Assembly (NCBI GenBank): GCA_024399015.1
Contig: JAKSIC010000001.1
Coordinates: 372,001-436,000, forward strand
DNA: 64,000 nucleotides
Reading direction: 5' to 3'
Source of the DNA: Fibrobacter sp.
GTDB lineage: Bacteria; Fibrobacterota; Fibrobacteria; Fibrobacterales; Fibrobacteraceae
The notes beneath the pieces are model-generated. The model had not been told where the DNA came from and ran no database searches. It was given only the letters and a program-made list of their open reading frames with translations. The position numbers were made by a program, and so were the translations under genes. Shown piece by piece: positions 1-8,984 of the stretch (its first letter is position 1; the number at the start of each line of letters is the position of its first letter).

Positions 1-404
1 GGCAAAATCTGGGTCACTTCCACAATGGCAACCGTGGGACGGGGCAACGCACCCGTACGAATCCAGTAACCCATCTTACCCAGGTGAGCGTCAATGTACT
101 TGATGGAACCGGAGTTGATAGCCTTGCGGAGAGCGGGATTGGACTGGTAAGGCATACGGAAGCTGACTGCGTCTGCTCGGGCAAGTGCTCCATCGCAGGA
201 ATCACCGGTAGAAGCTCCGGAGAAAAGCGTCACCTGAAAAGGCTTTCCCTCAGCATGAAGTCGCTCGGCACGGGCAGCAAGTGCAGTAGGCACCACCTTC
301 GGGTATCCGGCCAGCGTAAACCCGGAAACGCCAAGAACATCACCATCGTTAATAAGGAGAGCCGCTTCTTCTGCGGTGCACTTTTTGTCTTCAATCCAAT
401 TCAT
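1..404 (-). CDS. Acetyl-CoA hydrolase/CoA-transferase family protein, N-terminal part (cut by window edge)
   Basis: An open frame starts at the ATG at 402-404 and runs off the left edge without a stop, giving 134 residues. It begins MNWIEDKKCTAEEAALLI and contains SGFTLAGYPKVVP and, further on, DAVSFRMPYQSNPALRKAIN. These match the N-terminal half of the acetyl-CoA hydrolase/transferase family, which moves CoA between succinyl-CoA or propionyl-CoA and acetate (ScpC/Cat1-like) in the cytoplasm. In a succinate- and acetate-producing fermenter such an enzyme fits acetate formation or CoA recycling; that role is inference. The catalytic glutamate lies in the missing C-terminal part, so substrate cannot be judged. 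The gene is divergent from gtrA, whose ATG is 28 bases away, so the two promoters must overlap each other's coding ends. Confidence 0.85.
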   Translation of the reverse strand, partial: MNWIEDKKCTAEEAALLINDGDVLGVSGFTLAGYPKVVPTALAARAERLHAEGKPFQVTLFSGASTGDSCDGALARADAVSFRMPYQSNPALRKAINSGSIKYIDAHLGKMGYWIRTGALPRPTVAIVEVTQIL

Positions 405-432
405 GATACGACAAAATAAATATTTTTCGCAC

Positions 433-852
433 ATGCTTCACTTCATTAAGTACAACATCATCGGCATCATGAACACCCTAATCACCCTTTTGGTGGTCTG
501 GGTACTTCATCAGCTGCTGGACTGGAATTTGGAACTGTCCAATTTCCTCGGTTTCGTGGCCGGAGGTTGTAATAGTTACCTCTGCAACCGCACTTGGAAT
601 TTCAAAAGCCATAACGACAAGAAATCCGAAATCATTCGATTCCTGGTGGTGTTCGTCTGCGCCTATGGAGTGAACCTCGCCGTATTGGAAGGCTGCGTCT
701 ACGCCCTCGCCCACTTCAGCTGGCTTGCTGGTTTCAACGAGTTCGTATCAAAATTTATGAAGCCCAGCTATTTCGCCAACATCGTTGCAAATGTGGTCTA
801 CGTTCTTGTAAGTTTCACTATGTACAAGAAATGGGTTTTTAAATCCAAATAA
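433..852 (+). CDS. GtrA family membrane protein
   Basis: A 139-residue hydrophobic protein with about four membrane segments. It starts MLHFIKYNIIGIMNTLITLL and carries the GtrA pattern of an N-terminal F-x-K-Y-x-x-x-G helix, an N-x-x-W-x-F loop (NRTWNFKS) and a C-terminal K-x-W-V-F (YKKWVF). GtrA proteins are small inner-membrane proteins thought to help flip or present undecaprenyl-linked sugars for glycosylation of surface polysaccharide. I chose the ATG at 433 because the earlier in-frame ATGs at 376 and 403 would overlap the divergent CoA-transferase gene and add a non-membrane tail. No glycosyltransferase sits next to it, so the sugar it serves is unknown. Confidence 0.85.
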   Translation: MLHFIKYNIIGIMNTLITLLVVWVLHQLLDWNLELSNFLGFVAGGCNSYLCNRTWNFKSHNDKKSEIIRFLVVFVCAYGVNLAVLEGCVYALAHFSWLAGFNEFVSKFMKPSYFANIVANVVYVLVSFTMYKKWVFKSK

Positions 853-874
853 AATTTCGGCTTTATATACAACA

Positions 875-902
875 AAAACGCCCGCCAGATGGCGGACGTT
901 TT
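875..902. terminator. Bidirectional terminator between gtrA and ompA-like gene
   Basis: Ten-base stem AACGCCCGCC/GGCGGACGTT with loop AGAT, flanked by A and T runs on both sides. Read on the minus strand the single mismatch becomes a G-U pair and a T run follows, so it best fits the end of the minus-strand ompA-like gene, but it can serve both convergent genes. Confidence 0.75.
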
Positions 903-932
903 CATTTTTAATTCCTTTGAATCTCGCGAGAA

Positions 933-3299
933 TTAGTCGAAGAACGGAACCAGTTCCACGCGGCGGTTCTTAGCGCGACCCTGCTTGCTCTTGTTGTCGG
1001 CAATGGGCTTTTCGGGACCATAACCCACAGCGCGGACGCGTTCTGCAGCAATGCCCTTGCTAATGAAGTAGTTCACAACAGTTTCTGCACGATCCTGAGA
1101 GAGCTTCTTGTTGGTTTCCGCAGAACCAGTGTTATCGGTGTGACCCTGAACTTCAAGCTTTGCATCCGGAATCTTGTTCATCAAGCGAACAATGTCATCC
1201 AAAGTTGCATAGCTGGGCTTGGTGAGCTTAGCGGAGTTGGTCTGGAAGGCAATACCCTTCTTCAACTGATCCGGGTCTTCCTTCTTGTTGACCGGGCAAC
1301 CCTTCTTGTCGATCTTCACACCAGCCACAGTGTTCGGGCACTTGTCTTCGTAGTCAGGCACGCCGTCGCGGTCGGTATCAAGGAAGCAACCAGTGGAATC
1401 AACCGGAGCATCCTTCGGAGTATTCGGGCACTTGTCGTAGCCATCAGGTACGCCATCCTTGTCTTCGTCAAGAGCGCAACCAGTGGAGTCAACTGCGAGA
1501 CCAGAAACGGTGTTCGGGCACTTGTCCTGAGCATCAGGTACGCCGTCCTTATCGAAGTCGAGAGCGCAACCGGTTTCATCAACAGCAGTACCTTCAGCAG
1601 TGTTCGGGCACTTGTCAAGACCATCAGGTACGCCATCCTTATCGCCATCGAGAGCGCAACCAGTAGAGTCAACCTTCACACCCTGCTTGGTGTTCGGGCA
1701 CTTGTCCTGGGCATTGGGAACGCCGTCAGCATCAAAGTCGTCATCGCAGCCATGTTCATCAACCTTGGCACCTTCACGAGTGTTAGCGCAAAGATCAATA
1801 CCATCAGCAACACCATCCTTGTCAGAGTCAACCGGGCAACCCACAGAGTCAACCACAGCACCGTTCGGAGTGTCAGCGCACTTATCCTGAGAATCAGCAA
1901 TGCCGTCCTTGTCAGCGTCAGCAACGCAACCAGTAGAGTCGACTACTGCACCCTGCAGAGAGTTCGGGCACTTGTCGAGGCCGTCAGGTACGCCGTCCTT
2001 ATCAAAGTCAGCAACGCAACCATCCTGGTCAACAGGAACGCCAGCCGGAGTGTTGTCGCACTTATCAATACCATCGTAAACGCCATCCTTATCGGAATCC
2101 ATCGGGCAACCGGTGGTATCAATGATAGCGCCCTTCGGAGTGTTAGCGCACTTATCGAGGCCATCGAACAAGCCATCCTTGTCGGAGTCGATCGGGCAAC
2201 CGGTAGAGTCGACAACTGCGCCTTCCGGAGAATGATCGCACTTATCCAGTTCGTCCTTCACGCCGTCCTTGTCGGTATCCTTGTCAAGCTTGCCACCAAA
2301 GCGCCAAGTAAGAGTAGCAGTACCAGCATAGTTCGGAGTCGGAACATAACCGTAGCGAACATCCTTGTTCTTAGAGTCCTGATAATGGATTTGATACTTA
2401 TCAGCTGTTTCCATTTCCTTCTTGTAATCGAAGGTGAAATTCTTCAGAGCGCGAACGGCAACATCCAAACCTGCAGAGAATTCAAGATTCCACGGCAAGT
2501 GGAAACGGAGACCCGGGGTCAAGCGCATAGGGTCTTCCATAATGTTGCGTTCGTAGTAATCACCTTCTATACGGAATTCACCGGAATATTCCACAAATGC
2601 TTCCAGCCAATCGGTTGCAACGAAGTTCAAACCAGTACCATAGGTCAAGGTGCTGGAACCTTCGTCAGCATAGACAATACCGACATTGGTATTCCAGATC
2701 AAGGGAACACCCTTGTTGGTGAAATTCAAGGTGAACACCAAAGTGGCGCCGATGTTCAAGTCTGCAGAGGTATACGGGTTTGTAAGACCACCATTATCAC
2801 TCAGGAACCAAGCATGACGGGGACGCATACCCACAGAGACGTCACCAGTGGGGAGATACAAGTCAATCACTGTAGCCAAGGCGAAGACAGTACTTTCGTC
2901 ACCTACAGGGTTGATTTTCATCCACAGGTTCACGTCACCACGGGAAGCCTTCATCATATCCATAGGATCCATACCCTTGGTATTGGTATGGTCATAGTAC
3001 AGCGGCAAGGACATACCAATGTCCAAGAAGTCGCTCAAACCGATTGCACCATTCAGGTTGCCAGCGATAGAACCAGCCCATTCGCTAATAACGCCCTTTT
3101 CACCATCACGGGTAACAACACCACCACGAGAAAGTGCCCAAGAGTCCAAAGCGATATCGCCGCCGGTACCGACTTCAATACCCCACTGACCCAACGTGTA
3201 AGCGTTGTGCTGGTGAATACCAGAGGTTCCACCCATCAAGCCGGACTGAGCAAAAGCCATTCCGCCTGCGAGTAATGATAATGCAACGAATTTTTTCAT
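933..3299 (-). CDS. OmpA family outer membrane protein with eleven TSP3-type calcium repeats
   Basis: A 788-residue secreted envelope protein. I start it at the ATG at 3299, which follows an AGGAGAG site and opens a clean signal peptide (MKKFVALSLLAGGMAFAQ); the longer frame to 3410 adds an unlikely leader. Residues about 20-340 are rich in alternating aromatic and polar strands and look like an outer-membrane beta-barrel. Then come eleven back-to-back 30-residue repeats of the form DxDKDGVxD..DKCPNT..G..VDSTGC, the thrombospondin type 3 calcium-binding motif. The last ~110 residues are an OmpA C-terminal domain (LEVQGHTDNTG, NRRVEL) that binds peptidoglycan. The protein should anchor the outer membrane to the wall across a stiff calcium-loaded spacer. 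Similar OmpA proteins are abundant in Fibrobacter envelopes; a direct role in cellulose adhesion is only a possibility. A hairpin at 875-902 terminates it. Confidence 0.9.
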   Translation of the reverse strand: MKKFVALSLLAGGMAFAQSGLMGGTSGIHQHNAYTLGQWGIEVGTGGDIALDSWALSRGGVVTRDGEKGVISEWAGSIAGNLNGAIGLSDFLDIGMSLPLYYDHTNTKGMDPMDMMKASRGDVNLWMKINPVGDESTVFALATVIDLYLPTGDVSVGMRPRHAWFLSDNGGLTNPYTSADLNIGATLVFTLNFTNKGVPLIWNTNVGIVYADEGSSTLTYGTGLNFVATDWLEAFVEYSGEFRIEGDYYERNIMEDPMRLTPGLRFHLPWNLEFSAGLDVAVRALKNFTFDYKKEMETADKYQIHYQDSKNKDVRYGYVPTPNYAGTATLTWRFGGKLDKDTDKDGVKDELDKCDHSPEGAVVDSTGCPIDSDKDGLFDGLDKCANTPKGAIIDTTGCPMDSDKDGVYDGIDKCDNTPAGVPVDQDGCVADFDKDGVPDGLDKCPNSLQGAVVDSTGCVADADKDGIADSQDKCADTPNGAVVDSVGCPVDSDKDGVADGIDLCANTREGAKVDEHGCDDDFDADGVPNAQDKCPNTKQGVKVDSTGCALDGDKDGVPDGLDKCPNTAEGTAVDETGCALDFDKDGVPDAQDKCPNTVSGLAVDSTGCALDEDKDGVPDGYDKCPNTPKDAPVDSTGCFLDTDRDGVPDYEDKCPNTVAGVKIDKKGCPVNKKEDPDQLKKGIAFQTNSAKLTKPSYATLDDIVRLMNKIPDAKLEVQGHTDNTGSAETNKKLSQDRAETVVNYFISKGIAAERVRAVGYGPEKPIADNKSKQGRAKNRRVELVPFFD
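1290..2279 (-). repeat. Eleven tandem 90-bp units (TSP3 repeats in the OmpA-like gene)
   Basis: The region encodes eleven consecutive 30-residue units with no insertions or deletions between them: each has the DxDxDGxxD calcium loop, a first cysteine in DKC and a second in the TGC or GCx position. At DNA level the units share long identical stretches, so the array is a likely site of copy-number change by recombination. Confidence 0.9.
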
Positions 3300-3523
3300 C
3301 GTCTCTCCTATGAAAATGGCAATCCGCATGCTAGAACAAAGAACCAAACCCACACGGACCACTTTTATTAAATTTCGCTGCAAATTTAGCATTTTATGAA
3401 ACCGTGTCAAAGAGCATATTTTTTTGATACAACATAAAAAAGCCGTTAATTAACAACAAATTCACAATTTTTTGAAAAAATCTCGCAACTTTTTGCCTAT
3501 CATAGGCATCCAATAGTCCGAAT

Positions 3524-4291
3524 ATGCAAGAAAAAGACCCCATCCTTTCCATACAAAGTCTTAAAAGAGACTTCAAAATGGGCGACGAAACCGTCCATGC
3601 CTTAAAGGGTGTAAGCTTCGATATCCATCGAGGCGAATTCGTAACTATCATGGGTACTAGCGGATCCGGCAAGTCCACGATGCTGAATATACTGGGTTGC
3701 ATGGACAAACCGACCAGTGGACACTATATATTAGATGGGGAACACACAGAAACCCTTTCCCGGGACGCTCTTGCCCGTATCAGAAACAAGAAAATCGGTT
3801 TCGTTTTCCAAAGCTACAATCTTTTGAGCAGAACCACCGCATTGGAAAACGTGGAACTGCCCTTATTGTATAATTCAAAAGTTTCTGCCACGGAACGTCG
3901 CAAGCGCGCCATAGCGGCCCTGGAAATGGTTGGACTTTCTGACCGAATGAACCATTTGCCAAACCAGATGTCCGGCGGTCAGCAGCAACGTGTGGCCATT
4001 GCCCGCGCCCTGGTCAATGATCCCGTCATTATTCTTGCAGACGAAGCCACAGGTAATTTGGACACCCGTACCAGTTACGAAATCATGATGATATTCCAGG
4101 AATTGCACAGGCAAGGGAAAACCATCGCATTCGTGACTCACGAACCCGATATCGCAACCTTCAGCCAGCGGACAGTCACCCTACGCGACGGCTTACTGAA
4201 AAAGGATGCAATCAACGAAAACATTCAAGATGCTCGCGCGGCATACGAAGCTTTGCCTCCGCCGGAAACCTTTGATGAGGAGGGAAATTAA
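3524..4291 (+). CDS. ABC transporter ATP-binding protein, MacB/LolD type
   Basis: A 255-residue ATPase of the MacB/LolD/FtsE class. All motifs are present: Walker [10 protein letters not shown] at 44-52, Q-loop Q96, signature SGGQQQR at 150-156, Walker B VIILADEA at 168-175 and the switch histidine H206 in FVTHE. The class usually has DEP after Walker B; here it is DEA. It overlaps the downstream permease by one base (TAATG), so the two are translated together and form the transporter. This class does not import solutes; it uses ATP to drive mechanotransmission from the inner membrane, for instance exporting macrolides, peptides or lipoproteins with a periplasmic adaptor and TolC. No adaptor gene is adjacent; the TolC homologue is 17 kb away. 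Confidence 0.93.
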   Translation: MQEKDPILSIQSLKRDFKMGDETVHALKGVSFDIHRGEFVTIMGTSGSGKSTMLNILGCMDKPTSGHYILDGEHTETLSRDALARIRNKKIGFVFQSYNLLSRTTALENVELPLLYNSKVSATERRKRAIAALEMVGLSDRMNHLPNQMSGGQQQRVAIARALVNDPVIILADEATGNLDTRTSYEIMMIFQELHRQGKTIAFVTHEPDIATFSQRTVTLRDGLLKKDAINENIQDARAAYEALPPPETFDEEGN

Positions 4292-5505
4292 TGAGCCCGT
4301 TAACTCTTATCAAAATGGCTTTGAAGGCTCTGTTGCGCAACCGCATGCGCACAGTTCTTTCCGTTCTCGGCATCGTCATCGGCGTGGCTGCAGTTATTAC
4401 CATGGTCGCCATCGGTGAAGGCTCCAAGCAGTCGATTAAAGATCAAATGACATCCATGGGCACCAACGCCATCATCATCATGCCCAATCGTGATCGCCGT
4501 GGCGGCGTGCAGATGGACGCCAGCAATTCTGCAGCCCATTTGGAAGAAGCCGACCTCAAGGCTCTCAAGGCCGAAGCCCAATACATTGACGCCATCTCTC
4601 CCATGATTTCCGCCAACGGGCAAGCAATTGTCGGCAACAACAACTCCCCCACCCAATTGAGCGGCGTTTCTAGCGACTATCTGACAATCCGCAATTACGC
4701 CATCGAAGACGGAGTGATGTTTGACGACGAAGCAGACCGTATGGCTAAAGTCTGTGTCATCGGCCAATCCGTGGTAAAGAACCTTTTCCCCGACACGGAC
4801 CCCATCGGCAAAACTATCCGTTACAAGAATATCCCTCTTAAAGTTATTGGAACTTTGAAGGCCAAGGGTTCCGGCGATTTTGGGCAAGATAACGACGACG
4901 TTATTTTCGCACCCTACCAGACAGTAATGCGCCGTTTCAATGCAACCAACGAAATTAGAACCATCTATGCGAATGCCATTGGCGAAGGCTACGCCGAAAA
5001 AGCATCCGACGAAGTCATGACAATCCTAAAGGAACGCCGCGGTTGGAACAAACCCAACGACCCTTTCCGAATTTTCGCACAAGAAGAAATGATCGCCACA
5101 ATGACATCCACTTCCGACATGCTGTCTCTTGTCCTTACTGCAATTGCAGCAATCAGTCTTCTGGTTGGTGGCATCGGCATCATGAACATCATGTACGTTT
5201 CCGTTACAGAACGTACCAAGGAAATTGGTTTGCGAATGGCCATCGGCGCCCGCGGCCGCGATATCCTTCTGCAGTTCCTTTTCGAATCTGTCATGATTAG
5301 TCTACTAGGCGGCTTTATTGGTATTGCCCTTGGTTTTGGTGCTGCGCAAGCCGTGAAATCCATTTTGAACTGGCCGACAATCGTTTCTATCTCTAGCGTT
5401 ATTATAAGTTTTGCGGTCTGCTTTGTTACTGGCGTGTTTTTCGGCTGGTATCCGGCACGAAAGGCAAGCAGGCTTGATCCTATTGAAGCCCTGAGATTTG
5501 AATAA
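4291..5505 (+). CDS. ABC transporter permease, MacB/FtsX type
   Basis: A 404-residue permease with the MacB layout: one transmembrane helix near the N-terminus (about 21-42), a large periplasmic MacB-PCD domain (about 50-260) and three C-terminal helices (about 275-300, 325-350, 365-390). Family signatures include RTVLSVLGIVIGVAAVI at the start, VTERTKEIGLRMAIGARGRDI before the last helices and the ending WYPARKASRLDPIEALRFE. It pairs with the ATPase whose stop codon it overlaps. The periplasmic domain has the usual ISGVSSDYL-like segment (QLSGVSSDY). It is probably an efflux or lipoprotein-handling half transporter; substrate cannot be read from sequence. A perfect seven-base hairpin (GAGATTT/AAATCTC, 5493-5510) covers its stop codon. 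Confidence 0.93.
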   Translation: MSPLTLIKMALKALLRNRMRTVLSVLGIVIGVAAVITMVAIGEGSKQSIKDQMTSMGTNAIIIMPNRDRRGGVQMDASNSAAHLEEADLKALKAEAQYIDAISPMISANGQAIVGNNNSPTQLSGVSSDYLTIRNYAIEDGVMFDDEADRMAKVCVIGQSVVKNLFPDTDPIGKTIRYKNIPLKVIGTLKAKGSGDFGQDNDDVIFAPYQTVMRRFNATNEIRTIYANAIGEGYAEKASDEVMTILKERRGWNKPNDPFRIFAQEEMIATMTSTSDMLSLVLTAIAAISLLVGGIGIMNIMYVSVTERTKEIGLRMAIGARGRDILLQFLFESVMISLLGGFIGIALGFGAAQAVKSILNWPTIVSISSVIISFAVCFVTGVFFGWYPARKASRLDPIEALRFE

Positions 5506-5549
5506 ATCTCCCATTAGCAAAAAATCGCCGGCATTTTCTTACATTTTGC

Positions 5550-5577
5550 TTGCATAATTTGGATGTGATTTTATATT
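5550..5577 (+). promoter_or_regulatory. Putative housekeeping promoter of the GH9 gene
   Basis: A TTGCAT box at 5550-5555 and TATATT at 5572-5577 are 16 bases apart, with transcription expected near 5584 and a GAGGAG ribosome binding site at 5592-5597 before the ATG at 5610. Prediction from pattern only. Confidence 0.45.
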
Positions 5578-5609
5578 TCCTCTTATATAGCGAGGAGATT
5601 ACGGCAAGT

Positions 5610-8600
5610 ATGAAGAAAAAGCTTTTTACAACAGCCTCAACCATTGCAGCACTTTCTGCCACTGCAGCTTTTGCAGCCACCACACCTTATGACCTGATTC
5701 GCCCCACATGGCCCCTGACCTGGGACGACAAGGCCATGGACAAGTTTGACACTACCGTTACCAAAAAGCTCGGGGTCCTCGATATCCCTAGGACCCCTGA
5801 CAGTTTCAAAGCCGGCGCCTTGATGCCCGATACCTTGGACCAGGCCTATCTTGACGCCATCAATACCAAGATTTCCCCTATCCGCGTAAACCAGGCAGGT
5901 TACCTGAAGAAGGATACTGAACGCCAGTTCTACTTTGTAGGTTCCGCCGAGGAATTCGAAGTGGTTGACGAAATGGGCAAATCCCTGAGCCCCAAGGTCA
6001 CGGGAACCTTTAAGAACAGCGAAGAAGAAACTTCTTCCGACTGGACCATTATTGCGGGCACAAATACCGCTTCAATTGATCAAAAACGCTATCAGGTAGA
6101 TTTCACCGGAACTTCCGGAAAAATTCTTATCGGAAACATTCCCCAGTCCGTTCCTGCCGAAAAGCGTCTACGCATCAAGGTGGGCGACGAGATTTCCAGC
6201 ACCTTCATTGTAAGCGATGACGTCTACACCATGGTGAAGGACGCCTCCCTGAAATTCTTCGGCATCCAACGTAGCGGCAATTCCCAATCCTGGTTCCACG
6301 GTCCCAGCCACACCAAGGATGGATCTGGCAAAGTTGTTTTAGGAGAAAAAGAAGTCAGCGACATTTCATTCAAAACAGGAGACTTGCAGGGAGGCTGGTA
6401 CGACTGCGGCGACCATTTGAAGGAATCACAGACCCAGGCATTTGCCTTTATGACTTTGGCCGTAATGTCCGCCACCAATCCCGCAAAGGATGTGGACCAT
6501 TACGCCTACAACCAGAGCGAATTTGTAAAGACAGACGATGTGCCCGACGTTCTTCGCGAAGCAGCCCATGGAGCAGCATTCTTTGTCAATTCCTATCGTG
6601 CCGCCAAGGGTGTAATTGACAACATGGTTGTTTCTGTAGGTAGATTCGGCTCCGATCATGGCTGGTGGGGCCGCCCAGAAGCTCAGGATGCCTTGACCGT
6701 CACTGGTCGCGGAGGCTCTGCAGAGCGAGACCTGCGCCTTGGTGAGATCGGTTCGAATATTGGTGGCGAAATTGCCGCAGGCCTTGCCATCGTGGGAAAG
6801 CTGTACGCCAAGTATGATAAGGATTTTGCAGACAGCTGCCTTACCGTTGCCGAAAAAATGTATGGTTTTGCAAAAGCCTTGGCACAGGGCAAGGACACCT
6901 ACGACAATGGCAAGAAGTTCGTGTACAACAAGGAAGCTGCCGGCTGGAGTACACCTGCTTATAACGGAAATAACGAATATTTCGATGACATGGCCCTGGC
7001 TTCTGTAGCACTTCTTTACGCTACCGGCAAGAAGGAATATCTGAACGACGCCTTGTTCAATGAAGAAATCAATAAAGGCGATTATGAAGGCGCCGGGTAC
7101 TTTGAGGGCGGCTGGTTTGCTGATGAAAAGGGCGCTTTTTTAAAAAACAGCAAAAACACTTCTTGGTCAAATAGCTACACGTATGCCTTGTACGCTCTAT
7201 ATAAGCTAATTCTTGCAGATAGCAAAACAGCGCAATCCTACGGTCTTACCGAAGAACAGCGTCTGGCCGCTATCGAAGACTGCGTTGCAGACATGGTAGC
7301 AAACCTTGGAGACGTAAGTGGTAGTGGAATAGGCTCCATTACACTTCCCCAAAGTGATATTGGCTGGAAAAGCAATACCGTCAACTATGACCCTACCTGG
7401 TACTCCATGCAGACCGACCAGGCCTGGATTTACAACCGCTGGCAAGCAGGCAACATCTTTGAAGTTCTGGCCTACGCCGACGTGGCTGCAGACATTGAAA
7501 AACAGGGCTTGAAACTACCAACTTTAAACAGTTCCGGTTTGAATTCCAAGGAAATGTTCCAGTTAAGCATCAACCAATTGAACTACATGCTGGGCGTAAA
7601 TCCCTGGGATATTTCCTTTGTCTATGGCGTGGGTGACAAGAACGACAACCATCCTCACCATAGGGCATCCAATCCCGAAGGCAAGAACACTCCTGCTTGG
7701 AATTACAAGTATGTACGTCCTGTCGGAGGACTGTTTGGCGGCGTAACCCCCGACAGCAAGAATTCCATGGTTCCCTATAACATGAGTTGGGAGGATTATC
7801 ACATTTCCGAAACTTGTCTTGACGCCTCCGCAGTCCTTACGTCAGCCCTCACCATCGTAAGCAATGGCGGAAACGACTACTACGAAAAGAAGTGCGACAA
7901 CTGCAAAACTACCGACGCAACACCGTTTAGCGTGGATATGATTCAGGCAGAATTATATCACTACGTTTGGGGTGGTATGGACGTATATAATGTGGGCTTC
8001 ATCAACCATACCTTGGAACAACTGGATAGTGTGGTGGCGTACATCTATTTCGAGGCTCCCGAAGAGGAAGTTTCCAGTTGCAACATCATGTTTGATTTGA
8101 ATATTTGTCAGGCTTTTGACCAAGCCGGGTTCAACAAACCGTGTCCCAATGACAAGGCCATAATAAATGCCATTCGCGGCAACAAGTCCTTGCAAAAGGT
8201 CGAGGACTCCTACGATTCAAAGACAAAGAACTACACCTGGGCCCTTCCCATCGTGCTTGATTCTGTAGTGGCTGGAGGTCGTGTACGACTGGACATCTCT
8301 ACAAGCTCAGGCGAAAACTCGGGTGAAGGATGCGAAACTTTACTTGAGCCAGCCAAGTATGATGTTTCTAAGAGCTGGAGTTTCGGTATTCACAAAGCAG
8401 ACAAGAATATGCCGGCCTACGCAGGCGCCCCCACCTGGCCTAAGGACCAGGGAGATATCCAGGAAGCCCCCGCTAATCCCTATATCGTTATCCGCAGCAA
8501 GGGCAAGCTGATTTGGGGTTACGGTCCTGTAAACGAAACTGCAGATCGCGTCATCGAAACGCCAATCGATAGCTCCGAAGCAATCAAGGTTGCCGCCCCT

Positions 8601-8834
8601 GCAGCAAGCGCCAAGATGTTCGTTACCGGCCAAAGTCTTTTTGTCCATGCTAATGCTCAAGGCGTAAAGTCCCTCAAGATCTTCGACCTGCTGGGCAACC
8701 AGCTGATGAGCAGGTCTTTCGAAGGCACTCATGGCGAAGTCCGCTTCGAGGAACTTCCCAAGCGCGGAACCCTTATTGCAAAGCTGGTTTCTGGCAACAA
8801 GGTTCTTGCCTCCAAGGCTTTCAAGGTGAAGTAA
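5610..8834 (+). CDS. Secreted glycoside hydrolase family 9 cellulase with C-terminal sorting domain
   Basis: A 1074-residue secreted enzyme. The start is the ATG at 5610 with a GAGGAG site 12 bases upstream and a signal peptide (MKKKLFTTASTIAALSATAAFA). Residues about 88-210 form the Ig-like CelD_N module (ISPIRVNQAGYLKK). Residues about 215-750 are the GH9 catalytic domain: GGWYDCGDH at 261-269 supplies the base/nucleophile aspartates D265 and D268, GVNPWDISF at 662-670 starts the family signature that ends in HPHHR, and E734 (YHISETCLDAS) is in the position of the acid glutamate. GH9 enzymes cleave beta-1,4-glucan with inversion. A ~200-residue beta-rich domain follows, then a last ~75 residues resembling a type IX secretion sorting domain (SLKIFDLLGNQLMSR...AKLVSGNKVLASKAFKVK). 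The protein is therefore likely exported to, and possibly anchored on, the cell surface. Most family members have DAGDH; cysteine here is a small deviation. Confidence 0.93.
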   Translation: MKKKLFTTASTIAALSATAAFAATTPYDLIRPTWPLTWDDKAMDKFDTTVTKKLGVLDIPRTPDSFKAGALMPDTLDQAYLDAINTKISPIRVNQAGYLKKDTERQFYFVGSAEEFEVVDEMGKSLSPKVTGTFKNSEEETSSDWTIIAGTNTASIDQKRYQVDFTGTSGKILIGNIPQSVPAEKRLRIKVGDEISSTFIVSDDVYTMVKDASLKFFGIQRSGNSQSWFHGPSHTKDGSGKVVLGEKEVSDISFKTGDLQGGWYDCGDHLKESQTQAFAFMTLAVMSATNPAKDVDHYAYNQSEFVKTDDVPDVLREAAHGAAFFVNSYRAAKGVIDNMVVSVGRFGSDHGWWGRPEAQDALTVTGRGGSAERDLRLGEIGSNIGGEIAAGLAIVGKLYAKYDKDFADSCLTVAEKMYGFAKALAQGKDTYDNGKKFVYNKEAAGWSTPAYNGNNEYFDDMALASVALLYATGKKEYLNDALFNEEINKGDYEGAGYFEGGWFADEKGAFLKNSKNTSWSNSYTYALYALYKLILADSKTAQSYGLTEEQRLAAIEDCVADMVANLGDVSGSGIGSITLPQSDIGWKSNTVNYDPTWYSMQTDQAWIYNRWQAGNIFEVLAYADVAADIEKQGLKLPTLNSSGLNSKEMFQLSINQLNYMLGVNPWDISFVYGVGDKNDNHPHHRASNPEGKNTPAWNYKYVRPVGGLFGGVTPDSKNSMVPYNMSWEDYHISETCLDASAVLTSALTIVSNGGNDYYEKKCDNCKTTDATPFSVDMIQAELYHYVWGGMDVYNVGFINHTLEQLDSVVAYIYFEAPEEEVSSCNIMFDLNICQAFDQAGFNKPCPNDKAIINAIRGNKSLQKVEDSYDSKTKNYTWALPIVLDSVVAGGRVRLDISTSSGENSGEGCETLLEPAKYDVSKSWSFGIHKADKNMPAYAGAPTWPKDQGDIQEAPANPYIVIRSKGKLIWGYGPVNETADRVIETPIDSSEAIKVAAPAASAKMFVTGQSLFVHANAQGVKSLKIFDLLGNQLMSRSFEGTHGEVRFEELPKRGTLIAKLVSGNKVLASKAFKVK

Positions 8835-8860
8835 GCACCTCGATACTTTAAAAACATCAA

Positions 8861-8890
8861 AATGCCGGCGATAAAACGTCGGCATTTTTC
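8861..8890 (+). terminator. Terminator of the GH9 gene
   Basis: Stem AATGCCGGCG/CGTCGGCATT with an ATAAAA loop followed by TTTTC, 26 bases after the stop codon. Confidence 0.85.
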
Positions 8891-8972
8891 ATTTCCTGTA
8901 AAGCATTCACTTCTTCGGAAACGGATAAAGTCAAAACATCTTTTTATAGTTTTCGCCTTCTATTTTTTCTTG

Positions 8973-8978
8973 TATATT
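8973..8978 (+). promoter_or_regulatory. -10 box placed for a leaderless mRNA of the aldolase gene
   Basis: TATATT lies six bases before the ATG at 8985, so the normal distance to the transcription start puts +1 on the start codon. The only SD-like stretch (AGGGC) is too close to the ATG to act as one. The -35 region is weak (TTTTCG at 17-base spacing). Confidence 0.45.
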
Positions 8979-8984
8979 TAGGGC

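Noticed and set aside
1140-3275. A 711-residue open frame on the plus strand opposite the OmpA gene
   Set aside because: It is the mirror of the repeat-rich minus-strand gene; composition is odd (Val/Ile/Arg repeats), and it has no signal or ribosome binding site.
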